From Desulfobacteraceae bacterium (GTDB lineage Bacteria > Desulfobacterota > Desulfobacteria > Desulfobacterales > Desulfatirhabdiaceae): DNA of 5,458 nucleotides. The notes under the pieces were generated by a model. It was not told the origin of the DNA. It worked only from the letters and a program-made list of their open reading frames with translations, and ran no database searches. Positions 1 through 5,458 of the stretch are shown piece by piece. Where the stretch lies: positions 1 to 5,458 of the forward strand of contig DAIEFO010000162.1 in assembly GCA_027325475.1 (NCBI GenBank), in the 5' to 3' direction. A program made the position numbers and the translations under genes. Each line of letters starts with the position of its first letter. Positions within the stretch are counted from its first letter, which is position 1.

Positions 1-77
1 GCACCGTGGAGCAGGTGGTGCTGCGGGCGTCCTGTCCGGTCGCCAGCGTCAATCATCCGGACAAGGTATCGGGCTGA
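1..77 (+). CDS. Universal stress protein (UspA family), C-terminal end only
   Basis: This is the 3' end of a gene that begins before the window; the first complete codon is at position 3. The 24 visible residues read TVEQVVLRASCPVASVNHPD followed by KVSG and a TGA stop at 75-77. UspA-fold proteins usually end with a helix and last strand of the form G-S-V-x-E-x-V-L-R-x-A-x-C-P-V-x-V, and the visible V-E-Q-V-V-L-R-A-S-C-P-V-A-S-V fits this closely. The nucleotide-binding glycines and the rest of the fold lie outside the window, so ATP binding cannot be judged. The response regulator starts 4 nt downstream, which suggests co-transcription. A universal stress protein beside receiver-domain genes also occurs, as I recall, near the tmc locus of Desulfovibrio vulgaris. 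The family call is fairly secure despite the short fragment; the function is unknown. Confidence 0.75.
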   Translation, partial: TVEQVVLRASCPVASVNHPDKVSG

Positions 78-81
78 TGCC

Positions 82-483
82 ATGAGTTCGAAGACGGTGC
101 TGATCGTTGATGACGAACTGGATATGCGGATTTTCCTCTCGACGCTGTTAGAGACCGCCGGATATCGGCCGGTCACTACGCGTGACGGCCGCGACGGCGT
201 GGCGAAGGCGCGGCAGAACATACCGGATATGATCGTGATGGACGTCATGATGCCGGGGGAGGGCGGCGTCCAGATGTACCGCAAGCTCAAGACAGACCCG
301 GCGCTTGCCCCGATTCCGGTGATCATGCTGTCGGCTGTTACGAGAGACTGCTTTTTCCATTATCTGAACATGCTGAACGCCAGCCTTCCCGTTCCCATCC
401 CGCAGCCGTCCGCTTACCTTGAAAAACCGGTCGATCCGGAGCGGCTGCTGTCCGTTGTAAAGTCCATTCTTCCCCCGTCCTGA
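82..483 (+). CDS. Single-domain response regulator (CheY-like receiver)
   Basis: The 133-residue protein is one receiver domain with no output domain. It has the acidic pair D10/D11, the phospho-acceptor D54 in IVMDVMMPG, the switch residue S84 in the fourth strand (VIMLSA) and the conserved K115 followed by P116. A phosphorelay partner is therefore expected to phosphorylate D54, and the protein probably acts in the cytoplasm by protein-protein contact or as a phosphate shuttle. The segment between S84 and K115 is 31 residues, about 9 longer than in CheY, and contains a proline-rich stretch (PVPIPQPS). ATG 82 gives the normal start of the fold, with the first strand at residues 5-9. The upstream Shine-Dalgarno match is weak, so translation may be coupled to the stress protein gene ending 4 nt before. 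The next gene is a PAS kinase with its own receiver, a likely partner by context only. Confidence 0.9.
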   Translation: MSSKTVLIVDDELDMRIFLSTLLETAGYRPVTTRDGRDGVAKARQNIPDMIVMDVMMPGEGGVQMYRKLKTDPALAPIPVIMLSAVTRDCFFHYLNMLNASLPVPIPQPSAYLEKPVDPERLLSVVKSILPPS

Positions 484-564
484 AAATCTGCCATGCCATT
501 ATAAGGTTGATAATCCGCCGGATTCCTGATAGGGAGCATCTGTCTGAACAACGTGATTCATTGC

Positions 565-683
565 TGACGGCTTCGTAGAAAGTCCGGATGTTGCGTTGCA
601 CCCTTCGTCGTTGCGGCGTACCCCAAAGTACGCCTCACTGCGGATTTGCGCGCTTTGCCTGCGAATTTTTCACGAGAACGTCA
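565..683. repeat. Palindromic, MITE-like dispersed repeat element (~119 bp)
   Basis: The left end (TGACGGCTTCGTAGAAAGTC at 565-584) and the reverse complement of the right end (TGACGTTCTCGTGAAAAATT, from 683 back to 664) are imperfect inverted repeats. They share the outer TGACG, an internal TCGT and AAA, about 15 of 23 positions over 565-587 versus 661-683. A perfect inverted repeat, GGCGTAC/GTACGCC at 615-634, sits almost exactly at the centre: the midpoints are 624 for the ends and 624.5 for the core. The element therefore folds on itself as a whole, as expected of a REP/MITE-type non-autonomous repeat. I have a general, unverified impression that elements of this kind (TGACGRCTTCGTARAAAGTC ends, GGCGTAC core) are common in Desulfobacterales genomes. 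There is no coding capacity for a transposase and no clear target-site duplication. Confidence 0.65.
615..634. repeat. Perfect 7-bp inverted repeat at the centre of the palindromic element
   Basis: GGCGTAC (615-621) and GTACGCC (628-634) are separated by the 6-nt spacer CCCAAA and could form a hairpin. Outside the perfect arms, pairing continues with interruptions: G613/C636 and T612/A637 pair, C614/T635 does not. There is no T-run after the 3' arm, so it does not look like an intrinsic terminator. It is most simply the core of the surrounding repeat element. Confidence 0.7.
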
Positions 684-721
684 TTTTTTCGTGTTTTTCT
701 GATATACCCGATTGGACGCGC

Positions 722-2635
722 ATGGAAAAAAAGCTCCTCCTCGTGGATGATGAAGAAGGTATCCGTAAGGTGCTGGGGATATCGCTGTCCGATATGGGAT
801 ATGAAGTCCTGACTGCGCAGAATGGGGAGGAAGCCCTGGCCGTATTCCGGGCTCAAAACCCGCCGATTGTCCTTACCGATATCAAGATGCCGGGTATAGA
901 CGGCATCAGTCTCCTGCAGAAAATAAAAAGCGAAAATCCCGAAACCGAAGTCATCATGATTACAGGCCACGGGGATATGGAGCTGGCCATCCAGAGTCTG
1001 AAGCTTGAAGCGACGGACTTTGTCACCAAACCCATCCAGGACGAGATTCTTGAAATCGCTCTCAAGCGCGCCTGCGAGAGAATCGTGATGCGCCGGCAAC
1101 TGAAGTCTTACACCGAAAATCTCGAATCGATGGTGCGTGAAAAATCCGCCAGGCTGGTGGAACTGGAACGGCTGACCGCCATAGATCAGGCCATGGAAGG
1201 GCTGTCGTCGGCCATGCGCGGTATTGCGGATGATCTGGGGGAAGACCGGCTGCGTTGTTTCAATGAAATGCCCTGTTTTGTATCGGTGCATGACCGCAGT
1301 CTCACCGTGTTGGCTGTCAACCACCTGTACCACAAGCGGCTGGGGAATGCCGTGGGTGCACCCAGCTGGAAAATTTACAGAGGGGAGTCCGCCTTCGCGG
1401 AACGATGCCCTGTCGGAAGAACGTTTATGACAGGTTCCGGCCAGCAGTCGCGCGAAACCGTAGAGCTCCCGGACGGCTCCCAGTCCATGCTCATGGTTCA
1501 TACCGCGCCGATCCGGAACAGCGACGGACGGCTGGATCTGGTGCTCGAAATCTCCGCAGACATTTCAGAAGTCAAGCGCCTTCAGGACGAACTGGATACC
1601 ACGCAGCAGCGCTACCAGCAGCTTTTCGATGAATCCCCCTGCTACGTGACGGTTCAGGACCGTGATCTCAGGATACTGGCCAGCAATAAACGATTCCGGG
1701 AGGATTTCGGAGATGAGTTGTATGCCAGGTGCTTCCAGACATATAAAAACCGCTATGAACCCTGCTGCGATTGTCCACTTCTCAAAACATTCGAAGACGG
1801 TCTGCCCCATCAGGCCGAGATGGTGGCGACGTCCAATTCCGGAGAGCAGATTCATCTTCTGGTCGGAACCGCCGCGCTGCGCGATGTGTCGGGGGAAATC
1901 GTTCAGGTCATGGAACTGGCGACCAATATCACCCAGATTCGCAAGCTTCAGGACCATCTGTCTTCCCTGGGGCTGCTGCTGAGTTCCATGTCTCATGCGG
2001 TCAAGGGAATGCTGACGGCGCTGGACAGCGGCATCTACATGATTCAGTCCGGGCTGGACAAAGGCGATCCGGAAAGAGTTCAGGAGGGCGTTGCGACCGC
2101 GCGCCGGATGACGGAACGTATCCGCGATGCGGTGCTGGATATCCTGTATTACGCCAAAGAGCGTGAGATGAAACGGGAGGTGATCAGCGTCATGAGCCTG
2201 ATTTATGACGTTATTCAGATCATCGAGCCCAAGCTGAAGACGCTCCCGATTTTATGGAACTGCAATGTCGGATGCGTCCTCGGCGAGTTTGAAGTGGATC
2301 GCACCGCGCTCAGAAGCGCGATGGTGAACATTCTGGAAAATGCTGTTGAAGCGTGTCTGGAAGATTCCAGGAAACCATCGCACCATGTGGGCTTTGGTGT
2401 CAGAATCGAAGATGGCCATGTGGTGTTCGAGATCAGTGATGACGGCGTTGGTATGGATACGGAGATGCAGGAGCGCTTGTTCGCTCTGTTTTTTTCTTCC
2501 AAAGGGCAGAAGGGCACCGGACTGGGGCTTTTCATCGCCCGGAAAGTCATTCAGAGGCATCAGGGAACCATTTCGGTGAATTCTCAGCCTGGCGTGGGAA
2601 CGACATTCAGCATTCACATTCCGATGACGCGCTGA
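722..2635 (+). CDS. Hybrid sensor histidine kinase, REC-PAS-PAS-HisKA-HATPase
   Basis: The protein is 637 residues if started at ATG 722. An N-terminal receiver (about 3-120) has D9/D10, phospho-acceptor D53, T81 and K103. A probable coiled-coil linker (about 120-172) leads to two PAS domains (about 176-290 and 297-415) that resemble each other (CFVSVHDRSL versus CYVTVQDRDL). The second PAS carries C348-C349-x-C351-P; the first keeps only C229-P. A dimerisation/H-box has H425 in SMSHAVKG, followed by an ATPase domain with N536/N540 (N box), D573-G577 (DDGVG, G1) and G598-G602 (KGTGLGL, G2). No membrane segment is seen, so it should be cytoplasmic. The frame stays open upstream to an ATG at 596, but that extension lies largely within the palindromic element and adds no receiver residues, so ATG 722, just before KKLLLVDDEE, is preferred. 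No clear Shine-Dalgarno precedes it. A receiver ahead of the kinase core suggests activity tuned by another phosphodonor. The position before tmcD suggests control of the redox operon, which is inference. Confidence 0.9.
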   Translation: MEKKLLLVDDEEGIRKVLGISLSDMGYEVLTAQNGEEALAVFRAQNPPIVLTDIKMPGIDGISLLQKIKSENPETEVIMITGHGDMELAIQSLKLEATDFVTKPIQDEILEIALKRACERIVMRRQLKSYTENLESMVREKSARLVELERLTAIDQAMEGLSSAMRGIADDLGEDRLRCFNEMPCFVSVHDRSLTVLAVNHLYHKRLGNAVGAPSWKIYRGESAFAERCPVGRTFMTGSGQQSRETVELPDGSQSMLMVHTAPIRNSDGRLDLVLEISADISEVKRLQDELDTTQQRYQQLFDESPCYVTVQDRDLRILASNKRFREDFGDELYARCFQTYKNRYEPCCDCPLLKTFEDGLPHQAEMVATSNSGEQIHLLVGTAALRDVSGEIVQVMELATNITQIRKLQDHLSSLGLLLSSMSHAVKGMLTALDSGIYMIQSGLDKGDPERVQEGVATARRMTERIRDAVLDILYYAKEREMKREVISVMSLIYDVIQIIEPKLKTLPILWNCNVGCVLGEFEVDRTALRSAMVNILENAVEACLEDSRKPSHHVGFGVRIEDGHVVFEISDDGVGMDTEMQERLFALFFSSKGQKGTGLGLFIARKVIQRHQGTISVNSQPGVGTTFSIHIPMTR

Positions 2636-2680
2636 CAGTGTCGGCGCAATGCGTTTGCAGATTCCAAGAAGAGGGGTTGC

Positions 2681-3943
2681 ATGATGAACACTGAGGAGTG
2701 GGACTGGGAAACCAGTGAAAAACGTATCACGGTTAAAGACTGGCAGGAGCGGTTCGAGTGGGTCGAAGAGCCGTACGTCAGCCCTGACGGCGAAACTGTC
2801 GCCGCTGTTGTCAATACCGGAGAAGGCGAATTCAATATCTGCGCCAACGGCGATGTTCAGGAAGCTTCCTGTGAAAAAATCTGGCGGCTCCGGTTCACAC
2901 CGGATGGCCGTTTGACCGCGCTGGTGATGGATTCAGGAGAATGGACCGTCATGGTGGACGGCGCTGCCTGGGAGAACCGGTTCGGTTATGTCTGGAATCC
3001 CCTGTTCAGCGACGACGGACGCAGCATCGCCGTATCGTTTCAGCAGGACGGACAATACGGCATGGCGCTGAACGATGTTCCGTGGGAGCAGACCTACATG
3101 AACCTGACAGATGCGTTTTTGAGCGCGGACGGCCGGCATACCGCGGCGTCGGTGCAGGTGATCGCCGCCGGAGAAAGTGAGATCCACAAGTTTCAGGCGG
3201 GAACCATTTCCGCGGCGGTCAACGGTGATGTCTGGGATAAAAATTTTGTGAATGTCTGGGGCAAGGCGTTCAGTCCGGACGGCGCCAGCGTGGCCGCGGA
3301 AGTCCGTCTGACCCTCTACGATTACACGATCGCCGTCAATGGCGCGCCTTGGGAGAAAACGTTCAGCAGCGTATGGGAGCCGCTCTTTAATCCAGGCAGC
3401 GGAAAATTCGTTGCGCCGGTGCGTCAGGGCGGGAAATGGCTGCTGGCGGAAGATGGCCATATCCTGTGGCGCAAACCCTTTTATCAGTTGTGGCATCCGC
3501 AGTTCAGCCCGGACGGCAAGAATCTGGCCGCTATCGTGGCGACCGAGTTCGGGAAATGGAGCGTTGCGGTCAACGAAAAAACGTGGCGCATCCGTATCGG
3601 TGAGCTAATCACCGATATGGTGTTCAGCCCGGACGGCCTTCGTGTCGCTGTGGTGGTCAAAGACAATGAGCGGTGGACGGTGGCGGTGCAGGACGCTGTC
3701 TGGAAAAACACGTTTGACATGGTCTGGAAACCGGTTTTCAGCCCGGATGCCGCCCATGTGGCGGTCAAAGCGGAGAAAAACGGCAAATACGCCATCGTCA
3801 TGGATGACCGGATCTGGCCGCATCTTTGTGACGCCGCCTGGGATCCGGTATTTGATCCGAAGGGGGATCGGCTTCTTGTCAGAACGATTGAAGACGGCGT
3901 TTACCACCGCCGGATTGTGCCCGTCCGAGAGTTGCAAGGGTAA
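2681..3943 (+). CDS. tmcD: TmcD-like tryptophan-rich repeat (beta-propeller-like) subunit of the Tmc redox complex
   Basis: The 420-residue protein contains 23 tryptophans (about 5.5%) and is built from about ten tandem repeats of 37-41 residues, one of them 50. The consensus is W-x-P-x-F-S-P-D-G-x3-A, then a strand with G-x-W-x-V-A-V-N-G, then W-x3-F. This resembles WD40/TolB-type propeller blades, so a cytoplasmic scaffold or interaction role is likely. There is no signal peptide, membrane segment, cysteine cluster or haem motif. Tmc complexes of Desulfovibrio include a tryptophan-rich protein of unknown function, TmcD; the symbol rests on that property plus adjacency to tmcC- and tmcB-like genes. 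ATG 2681 is preceded by GAGGGG at 2671-2676; the ATG at 2684 is an equally possible start. The gene begins 45 nt after the kinase and ends 21 nt before tmcC. If it is not TmcD, it remains an unassigned propeller-like protein. Confidence 0.78.
   Translation: MMNTEEWDWETSEKRITVKDWQERFEWVEEPYVSPDGETVAAVVNTGEGEFNICANGDVQEASCEKIWRLRFTPDGRLTALVMDSGEWTVMVDGAAWENRFGYVWNPLFSDDGRSIAVSFQQDGQYGMALNDVPWEQTYMNLTDAFLSADGRHTAASVQVIAAGESEIHKFQAGTISAAVNGDVWDKNFVNVWGKAFSPDGASVAAEVRLTLYDYTIAVNGAPWEKTFSSVWEPLFNPGSGKFVAPVRQGGKWLLAEDGHILWRKPFYQLWHPQFSPDGKNLAAIVATEFGKWSVAVNEKTWRIRIGELITDMVFSPDGLRVAVVVKDNERWTVAVQDAVWKNTFDMVWKPVFSPDAAHVAVKAEKNGKYAIVMDDRIWPHLCDAAWDPVFDPKGDRLLVRTIEDGVYHRRIVPVRELQG
2759..3940 (+). repeat. 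About ten tandem propeller-type protein repeats within tmcD
   Basis: Repeat units begin at residues W27, W68, W105, T143, W193, W232, W271, I310, W349 and W387, giving lengths of 41, 37, 38, 50, 39, 39, 39, 39, 38 and a last partial unit of 34. Most start with W-x-P-x-F followed by S-P-D-G or a close variant. Repeat 4 is longer by about 12 residues (a polar insertion around GESEIHKFQAG) and, like repeat 8, lacks the opening tryptophan. The repetition is at protein level; the DNA copies have diverged, so this is an old internal duplication. Confidence 0.8.
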
Positions 3944-3952
3944 CCAGCTAAC

Positions 3953-3958
3953 AAGGAG
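3953..3958 (+). promoter_or_regulatory. Ribosome binding site of tmcC
   Basis: AAGGAG lies 6 nt before ATG 3965, a near-consensus Shine-Dalgarno at optimal spacing. It sits in the 21-nt gap after tmcD, supporting the chosen start and translation as part of a polycistronic message. Confidence 0.85.
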
Positions 3959-3964
3959 AACACA

Positions 3965-4624
3965 ATGGATGCGCTATATCGGTTTTTAATCGGCCCTCTG
4001 GCGTGGGTGTCCTTTACCGTCTTTATTGCGGGAAGCCTGTACCGGCTGCTGCACATGGGATTTCTGGTGCGGCGGAAGGAAAATTTCATCTTTTCGGTGA
4101 TGAGTCTGAAATACAGTCTCAGATCTATTTTCCACTGGATGACGCCGTTTGCGACGGTCAACATGCGCCGGCATCCGGTCATGACGCTGGCGGCGTTCGC
4201 GTTTCATATCTGCCTGTTTCTGACGCCGATTTTCCTGGTGGCGCACGGCGTTCTCTGGGAGTACGGCTTCAATGTCCGTTTATGGGGGCTGCCGGGCGGG
4301 CTGGCCGACATCATGACGCTGGTCGTTGTCGCCGGATGTATCTTTTTTCTGTGCCGGCGTCTGAAACTTCCGGAAGTGCGCTATCTGACAACGCCATCCG
4401 ACTATGTGCTGCTGATTATTGTGGCGGCGCCGTTTCTGACGGGGTTTGTCGCCTATCACCAGTGGGCGGATTACCGGCTTTGCATGACGCTTCATGTATT
4501 GACCGGCGAAATCATGCTGATGGCCATTCCGTTCACGCGACTGAGCCATATGCTGTTTGCGCCGTTTACCCGGGCCTATATGGGGTCTGAATTCGGAGGC
4601 GTCCGGCATGCACAGGACTGGTGA
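3965..4624 (+). CDS. tmcC: TmcC-like membrane cytochrome b subunit (NarI/DsrM-type)
   Basis: This 219-residue protein has about five hydrophobic segments, near residues 10-31, 73-97, 113-130, 146-164 and 172-198. Candidate haem b ligands are H81 and H94 in the second segment and H177 and H195 in the last; the 18-residue spacing of H177/H195 equals that of the distal ligand pair in E. coli NarI (H187/H205), and the overall size and five-helix plan match that family. The expected role is to carry electrons across the cytoplasmic membrane through two b haems, from a periplasmic cytochrome c3-type donor towards a cytoplasmic iron-sulfur partner. That partner is probably the next gene, a pairing typical of Tmc, Hmc and Dsr complexes. 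It could in principle be a DsrM- or HmcE-like subunit, but the neighbouring tryptophan-rich protein favours TmcC. Basic loops such as RRKENF (36-41) after the first segment would normally face the cytoplasm. Confidence 0.83.
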   Translation: MDALYRFLIGPLAWVSFTVFIAGSLYRLLHMGFLVRRKENFIFSVMSLKYSLRSIFHWMTPFATVNMRRHPVMTLAAFAFHICLFLTPIFLVAHGVLWEYGFNVRLWGLPGGLADIMTLVVVAGCIFFLCRRLKLPEVRYLTTPSDYVLLIIVAAPFLTGFVAYHQWADYRLCMTLHVLTGEIMLMAIPFTRLSHMLFAPFTRAYMGSEFGGVRHAQDW

Positions 4625-4647
4625 TCTGGGCAACAATACGAGAAGAG

Positions 4648-4654
4648 AGGTGAT
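4648..4654 (+). promoter_or_regulatory. Ribosome binding site of tmcB
   Basis: AGGTGAT matches the extended anti-Shine-Dalgarno complement (AAGGAGGTGATCC) and ends 5 nt before ATG 4660. It decides this start: the ATG overlapping its end at 4653 leads to a stop codon after four codons. Confidence 0.85.
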
Positions 4655-4659
4655 GTGCA

Positions 4660-5458
4660 ATGGATAATGTCGCGGCAAAGCCGGAAGAAACCATTCTGGA
4701 TGAAGGCATCGAAAAGGGAGCCGCCCTTCTGACGGACGAGCGGATCGAAAAAACCATCCGCCGGGTCATAGACGGTGAAGGCGGCGCCAGAATCAAGGTC
4801 TATGTGGATACCTGTGTTCATTGCGGGCTGTGTGCGGAAGCCTGTCATTACTACCTGTCGCATGACAACGATCCCCGGTTTTCACCCGCCGGCAAGGTCA
4901 AACAGACCCTCGGAGAGATGATCGCCCGCAAGGGGAAGGTGGATCGGGGATTCATGAAAAAAGCCGCGGAAATTGCGGCCACCCAGTGCAATCTGTGCAA
5001 ACGCTGCGCCATGTATTGCCCTTTCGGCGTCGATGTGGCGTATCTGATGAGCGTGGTCAGGCGCATCACGCATCTTCTGGGCATGACGCCCCAGTACATT
5101 CAGGCTACGGCGCACAGCCATTCCGTATCCATGAATCAGATGTGGGTCCGTGAAGATGAATGGCCGGATACGCTTCAATGGCAGGAAGAAGAAGCCCGTT
5201 CCGAAATGCCGAAACTGCGTATTCCGCTCGAAAAAGAAGGAGCGGATGTCATGTATTCCGTGATCGGTCCGGAGCCGAAATTTCAGGCGCAGCTTCTATA
5301 TCAGGCCGCAATACTGATGAACGCCGCCGGTGTCAACTGGACGATGCCGGCGACGCCCGGATGGGATAACAGCGATATGGCCATGTTTACCGGCGACAGC
5401 GAACTGATGTGCCGCATCAAACGCCAGCATTTTGAAACGGCCTTCCGGCTGAAAGTCA
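4660..5458 (+). CDS. tmcB: TmcB-like iron-sulfur protein (HdrD/HmcF type), 3' end outside window
   Basis: The reading frame is open from ATG 4660 to the window end (266 codons visible, no stop). Near the N-terminus are two ferredoxin-type [4Fe-4S] motifs: C52-x2-C55-x2-C58-x3-C62 (CVHCGLCAEACH) and C110-x2-C113-x2-C116-x3-C120-P (CNLCKRCAMYCP). The 48-residue separation of the motifs is typical of HdrC/HdrD/GlpC-type proteins. The later visible part (about 140-266) has no cysteine-rich CCG motif yet; in the HdrD family the CCG domains that bind an unusual [4Fe-4S] centre lie further on, so they are expected beyond the window. No signal peptide or membrane segment is present, so it is cytoplasmic. 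It is expected to receive electrons from the TmcC haems and pass them to a thiol/disulfide-type or other cytoplasmic acceptor. HmcF or DsrK would be alternatives on the motifs alone; the tmcD-tmcC context favours TmcB. Confidence 0.82.
   Translation, partial: MDNVAAKPEETILDEGIEKGAALLTDERIEKTIRRVIDGEGGARIKVYVDTCVHCGLCAEACHYYLSHDNDPRFSPAGKVKQTLGEMIARKGKVDRGFMKKAAEIAATQCNLCKRCAMYCPFGVDVAYLMSVVRRITHLLGMTPQYIQATAHSHSVSMNQMWVREDEWPDTLQWQEEEARSEMPKLRIPLEKEGADVMYSVIGPEPKFQAQLLYQAAILMNAAGVNWTMPATPGWDNSDMAMFTGDSELMCRIKRQHFETAFRLKV

Larger units (their letters stand above)
484..721. other. Intergenic region carrying a palindromic repeat element
   Basis: These 238 nt separate the response regulator from the kinase gene. 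The first 80 nt (484-564) show only a short hyphenated inverted repeat, AATCC-GCC-GGATT at 512-524, with no T-run after it, so it is not a convincing terminator. Positions 565-683 form the palindromic element described separately. The last 38 nt (684-721) are T-rich at first and lead to the kinase start. I see no convincing -35/-10 or -24/-12 promoter, although the kinase needs one if the element blocks read-through. Open frames crossing this region depend on codons inside the element and are not supported as coding. Confidence 0.6.
2681..5458 (+). other. Probable tmc operon (tmcD-tmcC-tmcB, continuing to the right)
   Basis: Three co-directional genes with gaps of 21 and 35 nt, each with its own ribosome binding site and no terminator between them, encode components expected of one membrane complex. 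The order is D-C-B. The 45-nt gap before tmcD holds no terminator or clear promoter, so transcription may run on from the kinase gene, putting sensor and complex on one message. The cytochrome c subunit TmcA is not in view. Confidence 0.72.

Noticed and set aside
512..524. Hyphenated inverted repeat AATCC-GCC-GGATT after the response regulator, considered as a terminator
   Set aside because: The stem is only 5 bp, AT-rich at its base, and is not followed by a T-run. A short palindrome of this kind is expected by chance.
507..535. Possible sigma-70 promoter with TTGATA as -35
   Set aside because: At 16-18 nt spacing there is only GATAGG/TAGGGA, a poor -10, and the start would lie far from the kinase gene with the palindromic element in between.
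635..1501. 288-codon open frame on the - strand
   Set aside because: It lies antisense to the kinase gene, has no recognisable domain, and the + strand frame has clear receiver and PAS motifs throughout. It is a shadow frame.
2933..3496. 187-codon - strand frame within tmcD
   Set aside because: It is antisense to a gene with ten clear protein repeats; the composition is what reverse reading of that repeat region gives.
4003..4590. 195-codon + strand frame inside tmcC
   Set aside because: It overlaps the cytochrome b gene in another frame, has no ribosome binding site and lacks membrane or family motifs, while the tmcC frame has five hydrophobic segments and placed histidines.
4851..5178. 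Two - strand frames opposite the ferredoxin-like region
   Set aside because: The + strand carries two complete [4Fe-4S] cysteine motifs in one open frame from a strong ribosome binding site; the opposite frames show no motif.

Overview
The window most likely comes from a sulfate-reducing deltaproteobacterium (Desulfobacterota), probably of the Desulfobacterales type. This rests on gene content, because no rRNA or other taxonomic marker is present. The strongest evidence is a run of three genes matching the transmembrane redox complex Tmc: a tryptophan-rich repeat protein (TmcD), a NarI-like b-type cytochrome (TmcC) and an iron-sulfur protein of the HdrD/HmcF type (TmcB). A signalling block precedes them. 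All genes lie on the + strand.

Layout. Positions 1-77 hold the last 24 codons of a universal stress protein. A single-domain response regulator follows after 4 nt (82-483). Positions 484-721 are non-coding and carry a palindromic element of about 119 bp (565-683) with imperfect terminal inverted repeats and a perfect 7-bp central inverted repeat; it looks like a dispersed, non-autonomous repeat. A sensor kinase with REC-PAS-PAS-HisKA-HATPase architecture spans 722-2635. After 45 nt comes a probable operon: tmcD (2681-3943), tmcC (3965-4624) and tmcB (4660 to beyond the window end). The gaps are 21 and 35 nt, each with a good ribosome binding site.

How the genes fit together. In Desulfovibrio, Tmc takes electrons from periplasmic cytochrome c3 (reduced by hydrogenase), passes them through the haems of TmcC and delivers them to cytoplasmic TmcB. 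From memory, the Desulfovibrio tmc locus also sits beside a universal stress protein, receiver-domain proteins and a PAS histidine kinase, so the kinase and receivers here are plausible regulators of Tmc or of H2/electron flow. That link is inferred from gene order only. The subunit order here (D-C-B) is the reverse of the tmcABCD order I recall from Desulfovibrio, and no tetrahaem cytochrome (TmcA) gene is visible; it could lie beyond the right edge.

The most notable points are the reversed tmc order, the kinase H-box lacking the usual acidic residue after the histidine, the CxxC-containing PAS domain, the palindromic element that creates a false upstream start for the kinase, and the ten-repeat tryptophan-rich TmcD. 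I see no CRISPR array, tRNA, rRNA, transposase or phage gene.
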